NCBI GenBank assembly: GCA_030159075.1
Contig: BROG01000076.1
Location: 1,575,001 to 1,639,000 of the forward strand
Direction: 5' to 3'
DNA: 64,000 nucleotides
Source: Atrina japonica
Taxonomy: Eukaryota; Mollusca; Bivalvia; Pterioida; Pinnidae
The notes below the pieces were generated by a model. It did no database searches. It was not told the origin of the DNA and saw nothing but the letters and a program-made list of their open reading frames with translations. Both the position numbers and the translations under genes were made by a program. Position 1 is the stretch's first letter; every line of letters begins with the position of its first letter. Positions 11,372 through 22,265 of this stretch are shown here, piece after piece.

Positions 11372-11820
11372 TTATTTATGCAATGGAGCTATATTTTCCT
11401 CTGCCAAAATACAATATAGAATACCCCAGATAGGCTACTATTTTGCTAATTAGAGCTTTGTATGCAATAAATTATGCTTATTTTGAAGAAAAGTCATTGT
11501 TTTGACCAAAATATTCAGTTTCGTATCTGTCAATGTCCAACGTTTAGTTATAATATCAAAATTGATGGTGTCATATTACTCACATATAAATTCATTGATT
11601 TCACTCTTGCACAGTTTTATAAGGGTATTACACATCAACTTCATATCAATGAAAAAAAAAATTAAAAATATGGATAGCACCTGCTTGTTTGCTTTAAACT
11701 AGTATGTTTTGGGTATATTCAGTGAAAAAAGAAAGAATTTTTTAGGTTTGCACACATACATCCATAAGAATTCATTAATAGGGGATCATCCTTAAATGCT
11801 TTTATAGGCCACACATTAAA
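11372..11820. other. Unassigned AT-rich DNA
   Basis: Two overlapping open frames of about 65 codons (11474-11702) have low-complexity translations and no recognisable domain. Confidence 0.45.
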
Positions 11821-12220
11821 AACAAGATGTGTTTATGAAACACAAATGCCTCTGGTCCCAACAACTTTCTGTTGGCAAATAAAATTACCAAACCCCTAGG
11901 GACATGTGATGGGAGTGAAGTGCACCTCTAGGGGCATGTGATGTCAATGTCAATGGTTACTGTATCACAATCAAATCTTTAGATATTGCAATGTCCTACA
12001 TTTTGACCCCATCCCACCCCAGGGGCATGTGATGTCAGTGAAGTGTGAGCAACCCTCAGATGAACTTACAGTCCAAGTTTGGTTACTCTATCACAATCCA
12101 AACTTCAAATGTTACATTTTATATGTAAGCAGGACAGAATTATAGACAAACAGACAGACAGATAGATGATCCAAACACTATATGCCCCCAGCGGACCTTT
12201 CAGTACATGGGCATAAAAAA
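11821..12220. mobile_element. Pearl/HINE-like non-autonomous element
   Basis: Starts with a hairpin-forming end (AACAAGATGTGTTTATGAAA then CAC), contains two copies of a GGGGCATGTGATG unit, then a tetranucleotide stretch (ACAGACAGACAGATAGATG at about 12146-12165), and ends TGGGCATAAAAAA. A 5' hairpin, internal repeats, tetranucleotide run and a non-TIR 3' end match the bivalve pearl elements, regarded as Helentron-associated. A fragment of the same family lies at 47585-47685. Confidence 0.6.
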
Positions 12221-12224
12221 TGTC

Positions 12225-12280
12225 AGTAATATATTGCCACCAGCCTTCCATAAGTAAATTGGACAATTTTCTAACTAATT
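12225..12280 (-). mobile_element. SINE-2 fragment
   Basis: CACCAGCCTTCCATAAGTAA and the following ACTTGC-like segment match the central part of SINE-2 (compare 20800-20830). Only about 40 bp survive. Confidence 0.45.
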
Positions 12281-12281
12281 T

Positions 12282-12915
12282 GTTATTTATATATTAGGAA
12301 TCATGAAAATTACAGAAAATGAACGTCACAAAAATAAAGAATATCAAAAAATTTAAATCTCAGAAAAAGATATAGGTCAAATGCTAACTAAAAAGTGAAA
12401 AACAAAATTGCTAACAGCATTTAGGGCATATTTAGGAAAACCATAGGGTTGACTATAAAACACATTTAATTCTATATTTCTCTCCAAACCTCTGCCTCAT
12501 CAAAGAGTGTTTGTCAGTTTATTAATTTATTCTGCCCACAAAATGACTATACACTTGTTGCATGTTCTCATGCCTATACATTATGTAATATATACTACAA
12601 AATTTACAATAATGGCTCCATTTGCTCATTCTTTTTCAAGTTGCTCAACTTCAGCTGCCAAACCTCATCAAGGAAATGCTTTTCTTGGTTAATACTTAAA
12701 CAACAATAATCAGTAACAATATGAGTGAACATCATCAAAATTTATCAACCTCAGAACCTTTGAAGATGCATTATTCTATCTTCAGCAACATTCCTCTGGT
12801 ATGCTGCAGAGTGGTTCAGAAAATCATGACTACACATGAATACAATCTAAATGTTTTACATGGATTCCTGCATACACATGTTTCCACAAACATGATAAAA
12901 TCAAGGATCCTTCCC
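12282..12915. other. Unassigned AT-rich DNA
   Basis: No repeat or gene is recognised. Confidence 0.4.
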
Positions 12916-12919
12916 CTGA

Positions 12920-13104
12920 AAATACCTGCATATTCATTGTCACCAAGGATCCCTTCTCCCTGACAGCACATGCAAATCTATTGTCAAGAATCATCCCTCC
13001 CTCGCCATGCATATATTCATGTTCACTAGACATCCCCCAAAGTTTATGCAAATTTATGATCAACAACCCTTCATTTCTAGACAATATATGCATATTCATT
13101 GTCC
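12920..13104. repeat. Diverged ~41-bp array with octamer-like motifs
   Basis: Five units spaced about 37-43 bp, each carrying a TGCATATTCATTGTC-type core. Two units read ATGCAAAT exactly (in the 12960-12980 and 13040-13060 units), the consensus POU/octamer site; others read GCATATTCAT. A C/T-rich linker (CCCTTCTCCCTGA) separates cores. Confidence 0.6.
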
Positions 13105-13159
13105 TACAAAGAATTTGACAATACTTATGCATGCATACATGTATTTATGACAGCCAGAA

Positions 13160-13160
<1 letters not shown>

Positions 13161-13200
<40 letters not shown>

Positions 13201-13215
13201 ATCTCTCTCTCACAC
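13161..13215. repeat. (CT)n microsatellite
   Basis: Near-pure CT run with two A interruptions, followed by a short CA run. Confidence 0.95.
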
Positions 13216-13219
13216 TCAC

Positions 13220-13760
13220 ACAGAAGAGCAGACTGGAAAATGAGCAAGTTATGATCTGAGGAAGCTAAGCAAGGAAAATCATGACTGTCAAGTTGGGATT
13301 ACCAGTTGCCACCAGCTTATATAACTTGCATAAACCTTTTCACTGGCATCCCTCAATATAACATAGTTTCTATGTATCAAGATGTAAACAAGATTCCAGA
13401 ACAATACTTTTAGACAACTTAATTATGCCGTCCATCAAACATAATACCCTGATTAAGTGAAGCATATGTGTGATATTTTTCTTTCTTTTTAACACAAATC
13501 CACATTACCTTCTCAATGTCCCAGCAAATCTAGAAAGTGGTTTTTCGTAATTATATTCCATAAAAAAGTTGTCACTTGGAAAAAATATCCATGCAATCAT
13601 CAAATAAAACAATAATCACAACAAATAACAAATATTTATATTGATTACTTTCTAACCTAAATCTAACTGATAATCGCTACCTGTGATTTTGCTGGACCTC
13701 ACAATAAATCATAACCTATGCTATGAGCTCATACTAATTTACTGTGATTTCTAGAAATCA
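13220..13760. other. Unassigned DNA
   Basis: No recognised feature. Confidence 0.4.
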
Positions 13761-13767
13761 ATTCATG

Positions 13768-13945
13768 GGGCCGGAAGGGTTTAAGCACACACCTAAAACC
13801 ATTTATTGGTTGATGAGTTCAAACATGAAATCTCTCATTTCTAGGCAGCACAGGTTCATGTCCAGCTGCAATCTAAGCTATTTTGTTTGCCACTTTACTT
13901 GCAGCAGGCCGGTGGTATCTACCCTCATACAGTGTAACTAAATAC
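13768..13945 (+). mobile_element. SINE-2, diverged copy
   Basis: Matches the family at CATGAAATCTCTCATTTCTAG, then AGGTTCATGTCC (decayed B box), then CACTTTACTTGCAGCAGGCC and GGTGGTATCTACCC. Tail is absent. Confidence 0.65.
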
Positions 13946-13957
13946 ACTTCTACGCCA

Positions 13958-14048
13958 TTAAATCATTCACCTCTGAAGACACATTTGGACTGGTCTAAGT
14001 CATTGATTTACAGAAGAGTCCATTGTTTTTCAGGGATTGGTGAGTTAA
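13958..14048 (+). mobile_element. MITE-D copy with TTAA at both ends
   Basis: TTAA at 13958-13961 and 14045-14048 bounds an element with inner ends ATCATTCACC and GGTGAG. The core ACACATTTGGACTGGTC also occurs at the ends of MITE-C. TTAA flanks suggest a piggyBac-type origin shared with MITE-B. Confidence 0.7.
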
Positions 14049-14049
14049 A

Positions 14050-14598
14050 ACTAGCTGCCACTATATACTGTATACACTGTAGTTGTTTTTAATCAGGGGG
14101 GATTTAATTTCGCTATATTAGCTGTCAAGGAAAATGCAGTGATTATAATACCTTCTACTTATGTAGTATCAGAAAGACAATACATTAACAATCAAAATTA
14201 AAAAAAAAAAAAAAGCTTTTTTCCTATCCAAATGGATTATATAACCAGACATTATTTACAGGTATCACAATCTTTACTTCAACTCCTATTACTCCTTTGT
14301 TTTAGAAACAATTTTTCATGAAGTTTAAACCCAGTGAATAAATAAAATTTTCCATTAGTTTTACTTCATATTCTTGAACTATGTTACATTTTATTCTAAC
14401 TTTTCAATTTGTTTAAATAAACAATGTTTTCCTTGCAATGATTTTTTTTAATCATCAGATAGTAAAATACACAGCCATGTTAACATTTCACAATTTAATG
14501 CAATTGTCTTTCACTCAAGATAAAGAAATAAAATTGATTGCAGAAAAAACAAATACAACAACAGAACTTTCTGTATCAAACTTTGAGGTTAAAAGCTA
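14050..14598. other. Unassigned AT-rich DNA
   Basis: A poly(A) run occurs near 14200. A plus-strand 81-codon frame (14438-14683) has no recognisable domain. Confidence 0.4.
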
Positions 14599-14599
14599 T

Positions 14600-14980
14600 C
14601 AGAAGGTTGGTCTATTTTTTGTTTATCTCGGCCTCAATTTTGTTAGTTTTTCAAATCAATTAAGTCAGTGTCGGCTATTGTGATCGTAGGTTATATGAAA
14701 TCATCAATTTCATTTTACAATGACCACAAGATGGACCAACAAGACCTATAAATGAAGCTGCTAAGTAAAGAAAACACTTTCGTGAAATATAATGAAGTTT
14801 GCCTGATAAAGAATATTGTAAAGGCAAATGCATCAGACAGTGGAATTCTTTCACCAGTATTCGGTGAGGTGAATCTATGCATAGGTTCCGCAACATTCCA
14901 GTTCACCGTTAATACATCAAACATTTTGGCAAGTGCTGTATTTTTTAATTAGTACAACACATTCATCTACATCTGCATTG
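14600..14980. other. Non-repetitive, higher-complexity DNA
   Basis: Unlike its neighbours this stretch has even base use and several short dyads (TTCACCAGTATTCGGTGAGG). Both strands have open frames of 66-73 codons, but none has a recognisable domain and neither strand is preferred. Best considered candidate regulatory DNA or an unrecognised exon. Confidence 0.25.
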
Positions 14981-15184
14981 TTTTCATGGAAACATACATT
15001 ACTACTAAAGTAGTACCACTGGAGAGAGGAAAAAAAGCAAGGGTCTCGTAACACCATCACAAGTGTTTATCATAAATATGTAGATGAGAGGGGGAGAGAT
15101 GCAGTCGGACAGAAATAGAAAGAGATAATAAAGAAAGACAAATGTAGAAATAAGTGGAGGGAGAGAGCAGGAGGCAAAAAGGAG

Positions 15185-15500
<316 letters not shown>

Positions 15501-15504
15501 TAAA

Positions 15505-15718
15505 GAGAAAGAGAGAAGAATATCTACAAAACCAGCTTCTTTAAATGTAAACCATGCAAAATAATATGCTGAATAATAGGTTTTTTAGATTTTTTTTCCT
15601 GTCTATGTAATAACATTAAACTTGTCACATTATTACCATATATATGCAATCTGGTGAGGTTAAAAAAAAAATCCAGACTTTATTGATCTGCTCCTAACAC
15701 TAATCACCTTTGAATTTA
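15505..15718. other. Unassigned DNA
   Basis: No feature recognised. Confidence 0.4.
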
Positions 15719-15720
15719 CA

Positions 15721-15851
15721 GTGTGTGTGTGTGTGTGTGTGTGTGTCGGTGTGTCTGTCTGTGTGTGTGTCTATGTATGTGTGTCTGTGTGTGCATGTGT
15801 GTGTGGTGTCTGTGTGTGCCTGTGTGTGTGTCTGTGTTGTGTGTGTGTATG
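15721..15851. repeat. Impure (GT)n microsatellite
   Basis: GT run with CTGT and ATGT interruptions. Open frames across it (Cys-Val and Thr-His) are artefacts. Confidence 0.95.
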
Positions 15852-15854
15852 TCA

Positions 15855-16240
15855 TTTAAGACAAGAAATCCCGCAAATGAAGAAAATTCTATGATGCAAA
15901 TATACAGACTAATGACACAGACTAATGTACTAAGTAATGGTTCATTTAGATGTGATATCAAGCTCTCCATTTACATACACACATTAGAACTTCACACCTG
16001 TAATTGATATGGGGTTGGTTTCATGACAGAAGTCAAATCTATGCAGATATCATAAAATTTTTATCCTAATGGCAGCCCAGGGTAATAAAAATGCATTCTT
16101 GTCAAACCTATGCAGTTGATGTTGGAAGCTACTTAGAATGTGCTATTGAAACTTGAAAGACAGGAAAACAGCTTATCAATTTTATCAGAGAATACAAATG
16201 TAATTTAGCATGATAACCCTATATCACAATATCTCCACAT
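15855..16240. other. Unassigned DNA
   Basis: No feature recognised. Confidence 0.4.
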
Positions 16241-16241
16241 C

Positions 16242-16333
16242 TTTTACCTTTTCACCCCTTAATGTCTAAGATGATATGCTCTTTTCTATTGTTTATACAA
16301 GTCTATTATGGCTAGTAGGGTTGAGAGGGTTAA
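16242..16333 (-). mobile_element. MITE-B copy
   Basis: Runs from TTTTACCTTTTCACCCCTTA to GAGAGGGTTAA, with the core GATATGCTCTTTTCTATTGT. Length and core match the copies at 60006 and 63459. Confidence 0.75.
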
Positions 16334-16334
16334 T

Positions 16335-16873
16335 ACCATTCTACAATGGAATCCCAACATGGTTTTGATTTTTTTTTTCACGATTACACATAAAATCATT
16401 GTGTTCAAAATGCTTCCAAGTGAGGCCAAATTCTGGAGAGTCTGTGAGTGATGGTGGCCACTGTGGTCAGAGCATCATACATTATGCTTCTCACCTCTAA
16501 TTAACAATATTGAGCAAAACTGAAACCTATGCTGATGGGGAAGGGGGGTTAGTTGCTTGTTTGTTTATTGTTTATCAGGGGTGGGGGATTAAATTGTTGT
16601 GCTACCTTAAACAACAATAAAACAAATGAGTCCAAAGTTTTGTAAACTTCTTAATCTACATTTTGACATTTAACCAATACATCACTTTTGAAGTATTAAT
16701 AATGTATATCTTTTTAGCAAACTTAAAGAATCAGTTTGTTATGGTCCATAAGTTACAAAAAAATTATGTACTGCAATGGGATCAAACAGGCAGAAACAAT
16801 ATCATATCCCTACAACATCAACTCATTGTTGCCATTAGCAAAGTCTGAACTTATCACTCCAGTGTTCCATTTG

Positions 16874-16905
<32 letters not shown>

Positions 16906-17175
16906 CATCCACACATTCTGTGCTAACTAAACAAAATATGAACATGACACAAAATAAGACAAAACTGCTGTTTTACAATCTTTAGATACATTTATCATTA
17001 ATCATCATTATTGTAATTGCAGATCTGGTATTTGCATACTTTGGTAAAACAGATGTGAAAAATATTTAGGTTTAAACACAAATTCATAGTCACATAAACA
17101 TAGATACTTTTTAGTGTTGAACAAAACATTGGTATGTAAAGAACCAGTGGTACTGCTTAGTAGCTGTTCAACACT
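16335..17175. other. Mixed unassigned DNA with a possible SINE-2 head and a CT tract
   Basis: At about 16447-16500 the word GTGGCCACTGTGGTCAGAGC followed by TATGCTTCTCACCTCTA resembles a decayed SINE-2 tRNA-like head. A (CT)n tract lies at 16875-16905. The rest is unassigned. Confidence 0.35.
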
Positions 17176-17176
17176 A

Positions 17177-17352
17177 CAGTGGTTCATGTTTTAAGAGACC
17201 ACTTTCATGAAAGAGCACCTGTCTTCCGAGACCACATTTTGAAAACCATTTAGTTAAATAACTCTGTAGGTAAAACCTTTTTAGAGACCACCTATCTTTA
17301 GAGACCACATTTCAGTGGCAAAAAGGGTGGTTTCTCATAACAGGAGCCATTG
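17177..17352 (+). mobile_element. MITE-A copy
   Basis: Begins CAGTGGTTCATGTTTTAAGA next to TA and ends ACAGGAGCCATTG before TA. Internal AAGAGACCAC and GAGACCACATTT words match other MITE-A copies. About 176 bp, no coding frame. Confidence 0.75.
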
Positions 17353-17406
17353 TACTACAAGTGGTGCAAATACTACAGATATCTTGAGTACAGCATGGTA
17401 ATAGTC

Positions 17407-18000
17407 ACAGCTGGTTTGTAAAATGTTTCAGAGTACATTTTTATGTGTTTTTATATTTTTTAGAGACTTAAAACCAAAGTGGGCCTACATCACAACAGGC
17501 TTGGCACATTAAAGAACGCTCGCGGCATTGGTCTAGTTCCACAGCACGGGTAAAAATTTGTAGCACTTCACCTACAGATGGTGACATGTCCATGTAATTT
17601 CCATGAAAATTTTACATATGTAAACATCATCAGCCACAGATGAAATGCCAAATAATTTGATATGTACCATGGTCTAAACATTTTTAGCTCACCTAAGATA
17701 AAATCTCAGGTGAGTGAGACCAATGCATTGAGGATTCTTTAATGTGCCAAGCCTATTGTGACATAGGCCCAACTTGGTTTTAAGTCTCTAAAAGTTATAA
17801 AAACACCAAGATATGTACAGTGAAACATTTCATAAACCAACTGTGAAGTGCAACAAATTTTGACCTATGCTATGAAATTAGACCAATGCATCGAGGGTTC
17901 TTTAATGTGCCAAGCCTGTGGGCACCTTGGTTTTAAGTCTCTAAAACTTATAGAAACACATAAAAAGTTACACTGAAACATTTCACAAACCATCTGTGAT
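17407..18000. repeat. Large imperfect palindrome made of SINE-1 variant copies
   Basis: A plus-strand SINE-1 variant segment (17409-17600) is followed by two minus-strand copies (17720-17848 and 17849-18000) in a tandem of period about 161 bp. Shared words are TTTTTAGAGACTTAAAACC and CATTAAAGAACGCTC with their complements. Outside the SINE words, the flanks TCACAGCTGGTTTG and CAAACCATCTGTGA also pair. The terminal motif TTTAGCTCACCT at 17691 resembles pearl-type ends. Confidence 0.7.
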
Positions 18001-18001
18001 T

Positions 18002-18590
18002 ATTACAGTTACAGTTCTTCAAATGCCTGATGTGATATCAGATTTCAGTTTACAGTACTATCCGAAAAATTCATGTCTTTCATTTTTCATTCCAGCCACA
18101 TTAGAAATAGCCACATTTGGTTTTTTAAAAGTTTAGGTATCTGTTTTAAAATTATCATGATAGCTCACCTGAGCTTTTTGTCTTAAGTGAGCTAAAAAAA
18201 GTTTCAATTAACAGATGGACAGGGAAACAAATCTACCATCCCCTTTCCCTTCTCCAATCAATCTCCCAAGGTGAACACTCTATCTAACGAGACTTACATA
18301 AACAGTACATAAAATATCAGCAATCACATGGTAAGACTTGATTTTACACATAAGATAGAGGTCATCTATCAGGACTCCCATATACAGCAAATGAATCAAA
18401 TGATGCATACATACCTTTGGCCTCAGGTAATTAAATGTCAAAGCATTAATTTAATTAAGCATTACTTGTACTTAAAGACATATCTCCTCAATTATGAATC
18501 CATTGTTTTATAATGTTTAATGGTCAATCTATTTTTAATGTTTAAAATAATTGCAACAAAGAAATGTAATATTTGTAAGCTATTGACCTT
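18002..18590. other. Unassigned DNA with a pearl-like terminal motif
   Basis: At 18165-18200 the sequence TAGCTCACCTGAGC then TTAAGTGAGCTAAAAAA forms a short hairpin like the ends of the element at 40320-42438. The rest is unassigned. Confidence 0.35.
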
Positions 18591-18918
18591 AACATTTCAC
18601 CTTACAGTCCATTGCCATTCTCTCTTAATTGATACCTAGCTTGATGCAGCATTTTAACTAATCCAAACATCTTTAAACTCTGTCACCCCTGCAGACAGTT
18701 ACATTATCCTTCATCATGATGGGCTTAAAACAATGATTTAGAGGCTGTGTCTGTTGTTTTAAGCAAGGAAAAGATTAGTAAATACATGTAGTTTATAAAA
18801 GACATCAAAATTATCATGAACTCGAGCAGAAAGGCATGCTAAAGAGTTACCGTACAGATATCTTTACTTTTTTTTTTTTTTCATTATTGTTATTTTATAA
18901 TTCCCCCTCCCCATGAAT
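18590..18918. other. Non-repetitive DNA, then poly(T)
   Basis: Even-composition sequence from 18600 to 18790 (for example CTTCATCATGATGGGCTTAA), then a T-rich run near 18868-18882. No feature recognised. Confidence 0.25.
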
Positions 18919-19052
18919 TTTTCACTTACATGTATATGGAGATATTACCAACTTTCAGTGAAAACTTTGAGTTTTACTGTGGACTGACACCAACACAGTA
19001 AGGGTTCTTTTATGTTGCAATGCCTACTGTGACACAGGACCTCCTCTAAAAG
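18919..19052 (-). mobile_element. SINE-1 fragment, diverged
   Basis: Contains ATGGAGATATTACCAACTTT, AGTAAGGGTTCTTTTATGTT and CCTACTGTGACACAGGACCT, the minus-strand order of SINE-1. The head is missing. Confidence 0.65.
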
Positions 19053-19059
19053 ATCTATG

Positions 19060-19230
19060 ATTATCACTATGTATGATGAGCACTCAGCAAAGAACATTCA
19101 CTCCCATTTGGGAGTCTATGGTATGACCCTGTGCTTGGCATCAAACCTGGGGCCTTCCAATTGCAAGTTGGTATCAACATTTGCATATACCTACTGTCAT
19201 AGTGTTAACACCATCCCAAGCAATATGTCC
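19060..19230 (-). mobile_element. Possible third tRNA-derived SINE, fragment
   Basis: On the minus strand CAATTGGAAGGCCCCAGG is followed by GGTTTGATGCC, a B-box-like word in a tRNA-like context, then GGGTCATACCATAGACTCC. The layout differs from SINE-1 and SINE-2. Only one copy is visible, so family status is uncertain. Confidence 0.4.
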
Positions 19231-19330
19231 CCACAGCATCAAACTCATCATTAACTTCGCAGCACACATGGGCAACTTTACAATTACTATGCCCCTTTCT
19301 GTTTTATATCCAAGCTGAAGTTTTAAAATA

Positions 19331-20547
19331 CAGTAACAATTCCGACACCTGACAAGTCTGACATACTGTCACATCCGACGAATTGAAAATCTCCCAAACA
19401 TTTTGCTACATATTATGTGTTATTTATCACTGAAAATACGGTCCCTGTTACTTCCGAATTCTGACATAATTTTCTTATTCAAACATAAAGATGAGCACTA
19501 TAAACTACCTGTTAATTCTGACACGTATCATTTCAGGGGTTTTGTAAACAATGGCTCGTTGGCTAATTTCATCTTAACAGTGATTGCTACACAAGTGTTA
19601 CCTGGATGGAACATAAAATAAGAGGTTCTTGAAGGAGTTTTTAGCATCAGTATAAAATTATTGAGTGTACAGGCGACTGACGCCTATCTTAGTTATGTGA
19701 TTTGTATTCGCGATTTTGAATAAATATAAATGTACGTGATAGTAAGAGTAAACCAGTCAGTTGTTATTTGTTAATTTCTCGAACTAGAAAATGCATGCTA
19801 TGATGGCTTCACCTGCTTATAAACGGAGGTTAATAAACCCAGAGACTACGCCTAAAACGCCAATGAAAGGATTTATCATTAGAAAAAAAAACTTGGAACT
19901 TAAAGCAGAATTAGAAATATATCCCAAACCATCACAAAAGGAACGTAGAATGAAATTTTATATTTGACGAGTGATTCAGAGGACGAATGCAGTGACACAT
20001 GCGCAAGTGATAATTCCATTACATGCACACTTACACACATGGATTACAACAATTCCATTACATGCACACTTACACACATGGATTACAACATTTGATGACA
20101 TTAGAAATTTCTCAGTGTGCAAAAATGATCGCTACTTAAAACCAAAAGAAGCTTCACGCGATATAACGCTCTACACTATCATCAAACAAAAGTCACAGAA
20201 AAAACAGTCCACTTTGGATAATTTATTTATTAAGTGACCTCAGTGTGTAACAGTATGTGTAAATACAATTGAATAAAGTGCACATGTATAAGAATTGACA
20301 AAGTAATACCATGCCTATCGCATCAACAGTTTATAATGAAACTTACCATTTTGTTGCAAATTTCTCATTAAATAAAGTGTTTTGACAATAATTTCCTGTA
20401 TTACCTATTATTTTTGTATTAGTGTAGTGAAATCATGGGGGTGTACGCTGTTCATTGAATTTCCCAATCGCTAACAGATCTGACACCCAGTGAAATCCAA
20501 CCATTATGCTTACTCCAAATGAGTGTCGGAATTCTCAGTTTTCACTG
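19331..20547. mobile_element. Decayed 1.2-kb DNA transposon with TA-flanked CAGT ends
   Basis: Bounded by TA. The left end CAGTAACAATTCCGACACC and right end (read inward) CAGTGAAAACTGAGAATTCC share CAGT and AATTCCGACAC in the same order. ATTCYGACAC-type words recur inside (about 19459, 19510, 20478, 20523), a subterminal repeat pattern. The interior holds broken coding remnants. Ends and size fit a Tc1/mariner/pogo-class element; the exact superfamily is an inference. Confidence 0.6.
19791..20237 (+). pseudogene. Transposase-like coding remnant
   Basis: One frame reads 58 codons from ATG at 19791, rich in Lys/Arg/Glu, hits a TGA at 19965, and continues open in the same frame to 20237, ending with a Lys/Gln-rich tail KKQSTLDNLF. 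Tails of this KQxTLDxFF kind are common at the C terminus of pogo/Tigger-type transposases. An acidic stretch SDSEDECSD lies in an overlapping frame (from 19970), implying frameshifts. A perfect 36-39 bp tandem duplication (20013-20087) lies within it. No catalytic motif is visible; not functional. Confidence 0.4.
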
Positions 20548-20549
20548 TA

Positions 20550-20688
20550 AGTTCTACATGTATCCTTTAATAAAAGGTTTCTAATTCTTACCATTGCCAA
20601 ACTAGTAAGGAAACAGAAAGGAATAATATTTAGCCAAACCAGCAAATAAACAGAAGGGAATAATGTTTTTTTTTTGCTGTTGTTTGTT
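20550..20688. other. Unassigned DNA with a local duplication
   Basis: AAACAGAAAGGAATAAT and AAACAGAAGGGAATAAT lie about 40 bp apart. Nothing else. Confidence 0.4.
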
Positions 20689-20689
20689 T

Positions 20690-20851
20690 GTTTGAACAGT
20701 GTTTTATGCCACACTCAACAATTTTTCAATAATATGGTGGCGGCCAGCTTTTATTGGTGGAGGAGAGAATACATTTACAATGTGCCAAGGCAAAGACCAC
20801 CAGCCTTCTGCAAGTAAAGTGGCAAACTTTCTCACAATAAGGTTTCTACTG
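20690..20851 (-). mobile_element. SINE-2, 5'-truncated copy
   Basis: Minus-strand order of the SINE-2 tail and body: TTTATGCCACACTCAACAAT, ATATGGTGGCGGCCAGC, GACCACCAGCCTTCTGCAAG. The tRNA-like head is absent. The A/T tail sits at 20666-20695 (on this strand TTTTTGCTGTTGTTTG). Confidence 0.75.
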
Positions 20852-20852
20852 A

Positions 20853-21378
20853 CAACAAACTAGTGACAAAATCCATCCAATGAAGAGCAAACTTACTCGG
20901 ATATCATGTATTGATTCATCAAAACTGACAAATTTTCAATAATAAATTCATGTCACATGGACCAAAATAAACCCCAAATATTTACAAGACCAACAGAGCT
21001 GCCAATTTCAATGAAATCTTTTTTTTTTACACACACACACCTGTGATTTCAGTCTCACATGTACAGTGGACCACAAAACAGAACTGACTTCCTAGTTTAC
21101 AATGTACCATTAGTAAATACTGTTTCCCCTATACCATGATATTACATCATTTGAGATATCTCTGTCTCATACACAGGAAGTGAGTAAAGGTGGTCATAGG
21201 ATATATGAACTCCAAACCTCATGGGACTCTGTTACAGTAGAACAAGCATGTTGTAATACATAGTCAACACACATCATGAGCATGTAATGTTACCACTGGC
21301 ATAGAAACTATGCATACTTGTATGTCTAAGCATGTTAATTAATAAATTGGTGATTAGCCGACTGGTTTTTTTTTTCAT
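20853..21378. other. Unassigned DNA
   Basis: A short CA run near 21030. No other feature. Confidence 0.4.
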
Positions 21379-21379
21379 T

Positions 21380-21600
21380 GTATCATATCAACAGACACTT
21401 GTCTAAATAGATCCTGAATCAATTTTCTAGGAGCTTCAACACCCATTTCCCTCTGGGCTCCAATTAGGCTGCTGCTGTTGACCCACTTCGGGACCTCAAT
21501 ATGACTGTAAGATTGATTGCATTAAGATTATTTCTGCCTAGCCTCTGACAGGGCCATAATTCTTCAACTTCAATCAAATTAATTAATCACATCACCTATT
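21380..21600. other. Non-repetitive, higher-complexity DNA
   Basis: Contains a dense set of ATTA words (GATTGATTGCATTAAG, CAAATTAATTAATCACATC) and no similarity to repeats in the window. Candidate regulatory DNA. Confidence 0.25.
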
Positions 21601-21601
21601 G

Positions 21602-21990
21602 ATATTGCGTAATGTTGTGTATCTCACTTTTGTTTGTTTGCTTGACCCTTTCCCCATTAACTGTTTGTTGACAACACTAAGATTTAGAACAATCAAACAC
21701 CTAATTCCCCACAGGTAAAATGACCTGTCACATGCACAGGGGCACCTGTTCGGTGTTGATTTTCAGAAATGGAGGCAAGATACATTCTATTCTTTGAAAT
21801 TGATTTCTCCATTCCTTTGTCAGACATATCATCTAATCTGATGGTATCTGTTCACATACTAGTCACCTGCCAATATTTTGTAGACAAAATTGGTATACCA
21901 TTTACTTTTATTACAAATCAGTATTTAAGATACTTAAAACAATATAAATAAATACTCTTTGCCTTTATTTGGTAAAACTAATAAAAGCGC
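21602..21990. other. Unassigned DNA
   Basis: No feature recognised. Confidence 0.4.
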
Positions 21991-21992
21991 TG

Positions 21993-22029
21993 CAACAAGA
22001 GCTGTTTGTAAAACAGTTATGCCCCCACC

Positions 22030-22126
<97 letters not shown>
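21993..22126. repeat. Pearl-like end abutting (TA)34(CA)13
   Basis: CAAGAGCTGTTTGTAAAACA then GTTATGCCCCC forms a hairpin end like that at 11821. It runs straight into TA from 22033 to 22100 and CA from 22101 to 22126. A microsatellite next to a pearl-type end is a common arrangement. Open frames across it are artefacts. Confidence 0.75.
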
Positions 22127-22265
22127 AATACATACATACACACCACACAGAAAGCACTAAAACCAACAACACTGTATGTCCTAGGGTGTCATAAAAGAAT
22201 ATTTAAAGTACTAAAATGACTAACAACATTGACAAAATGAATTAAAATTTATTTAAAAATTAAAA

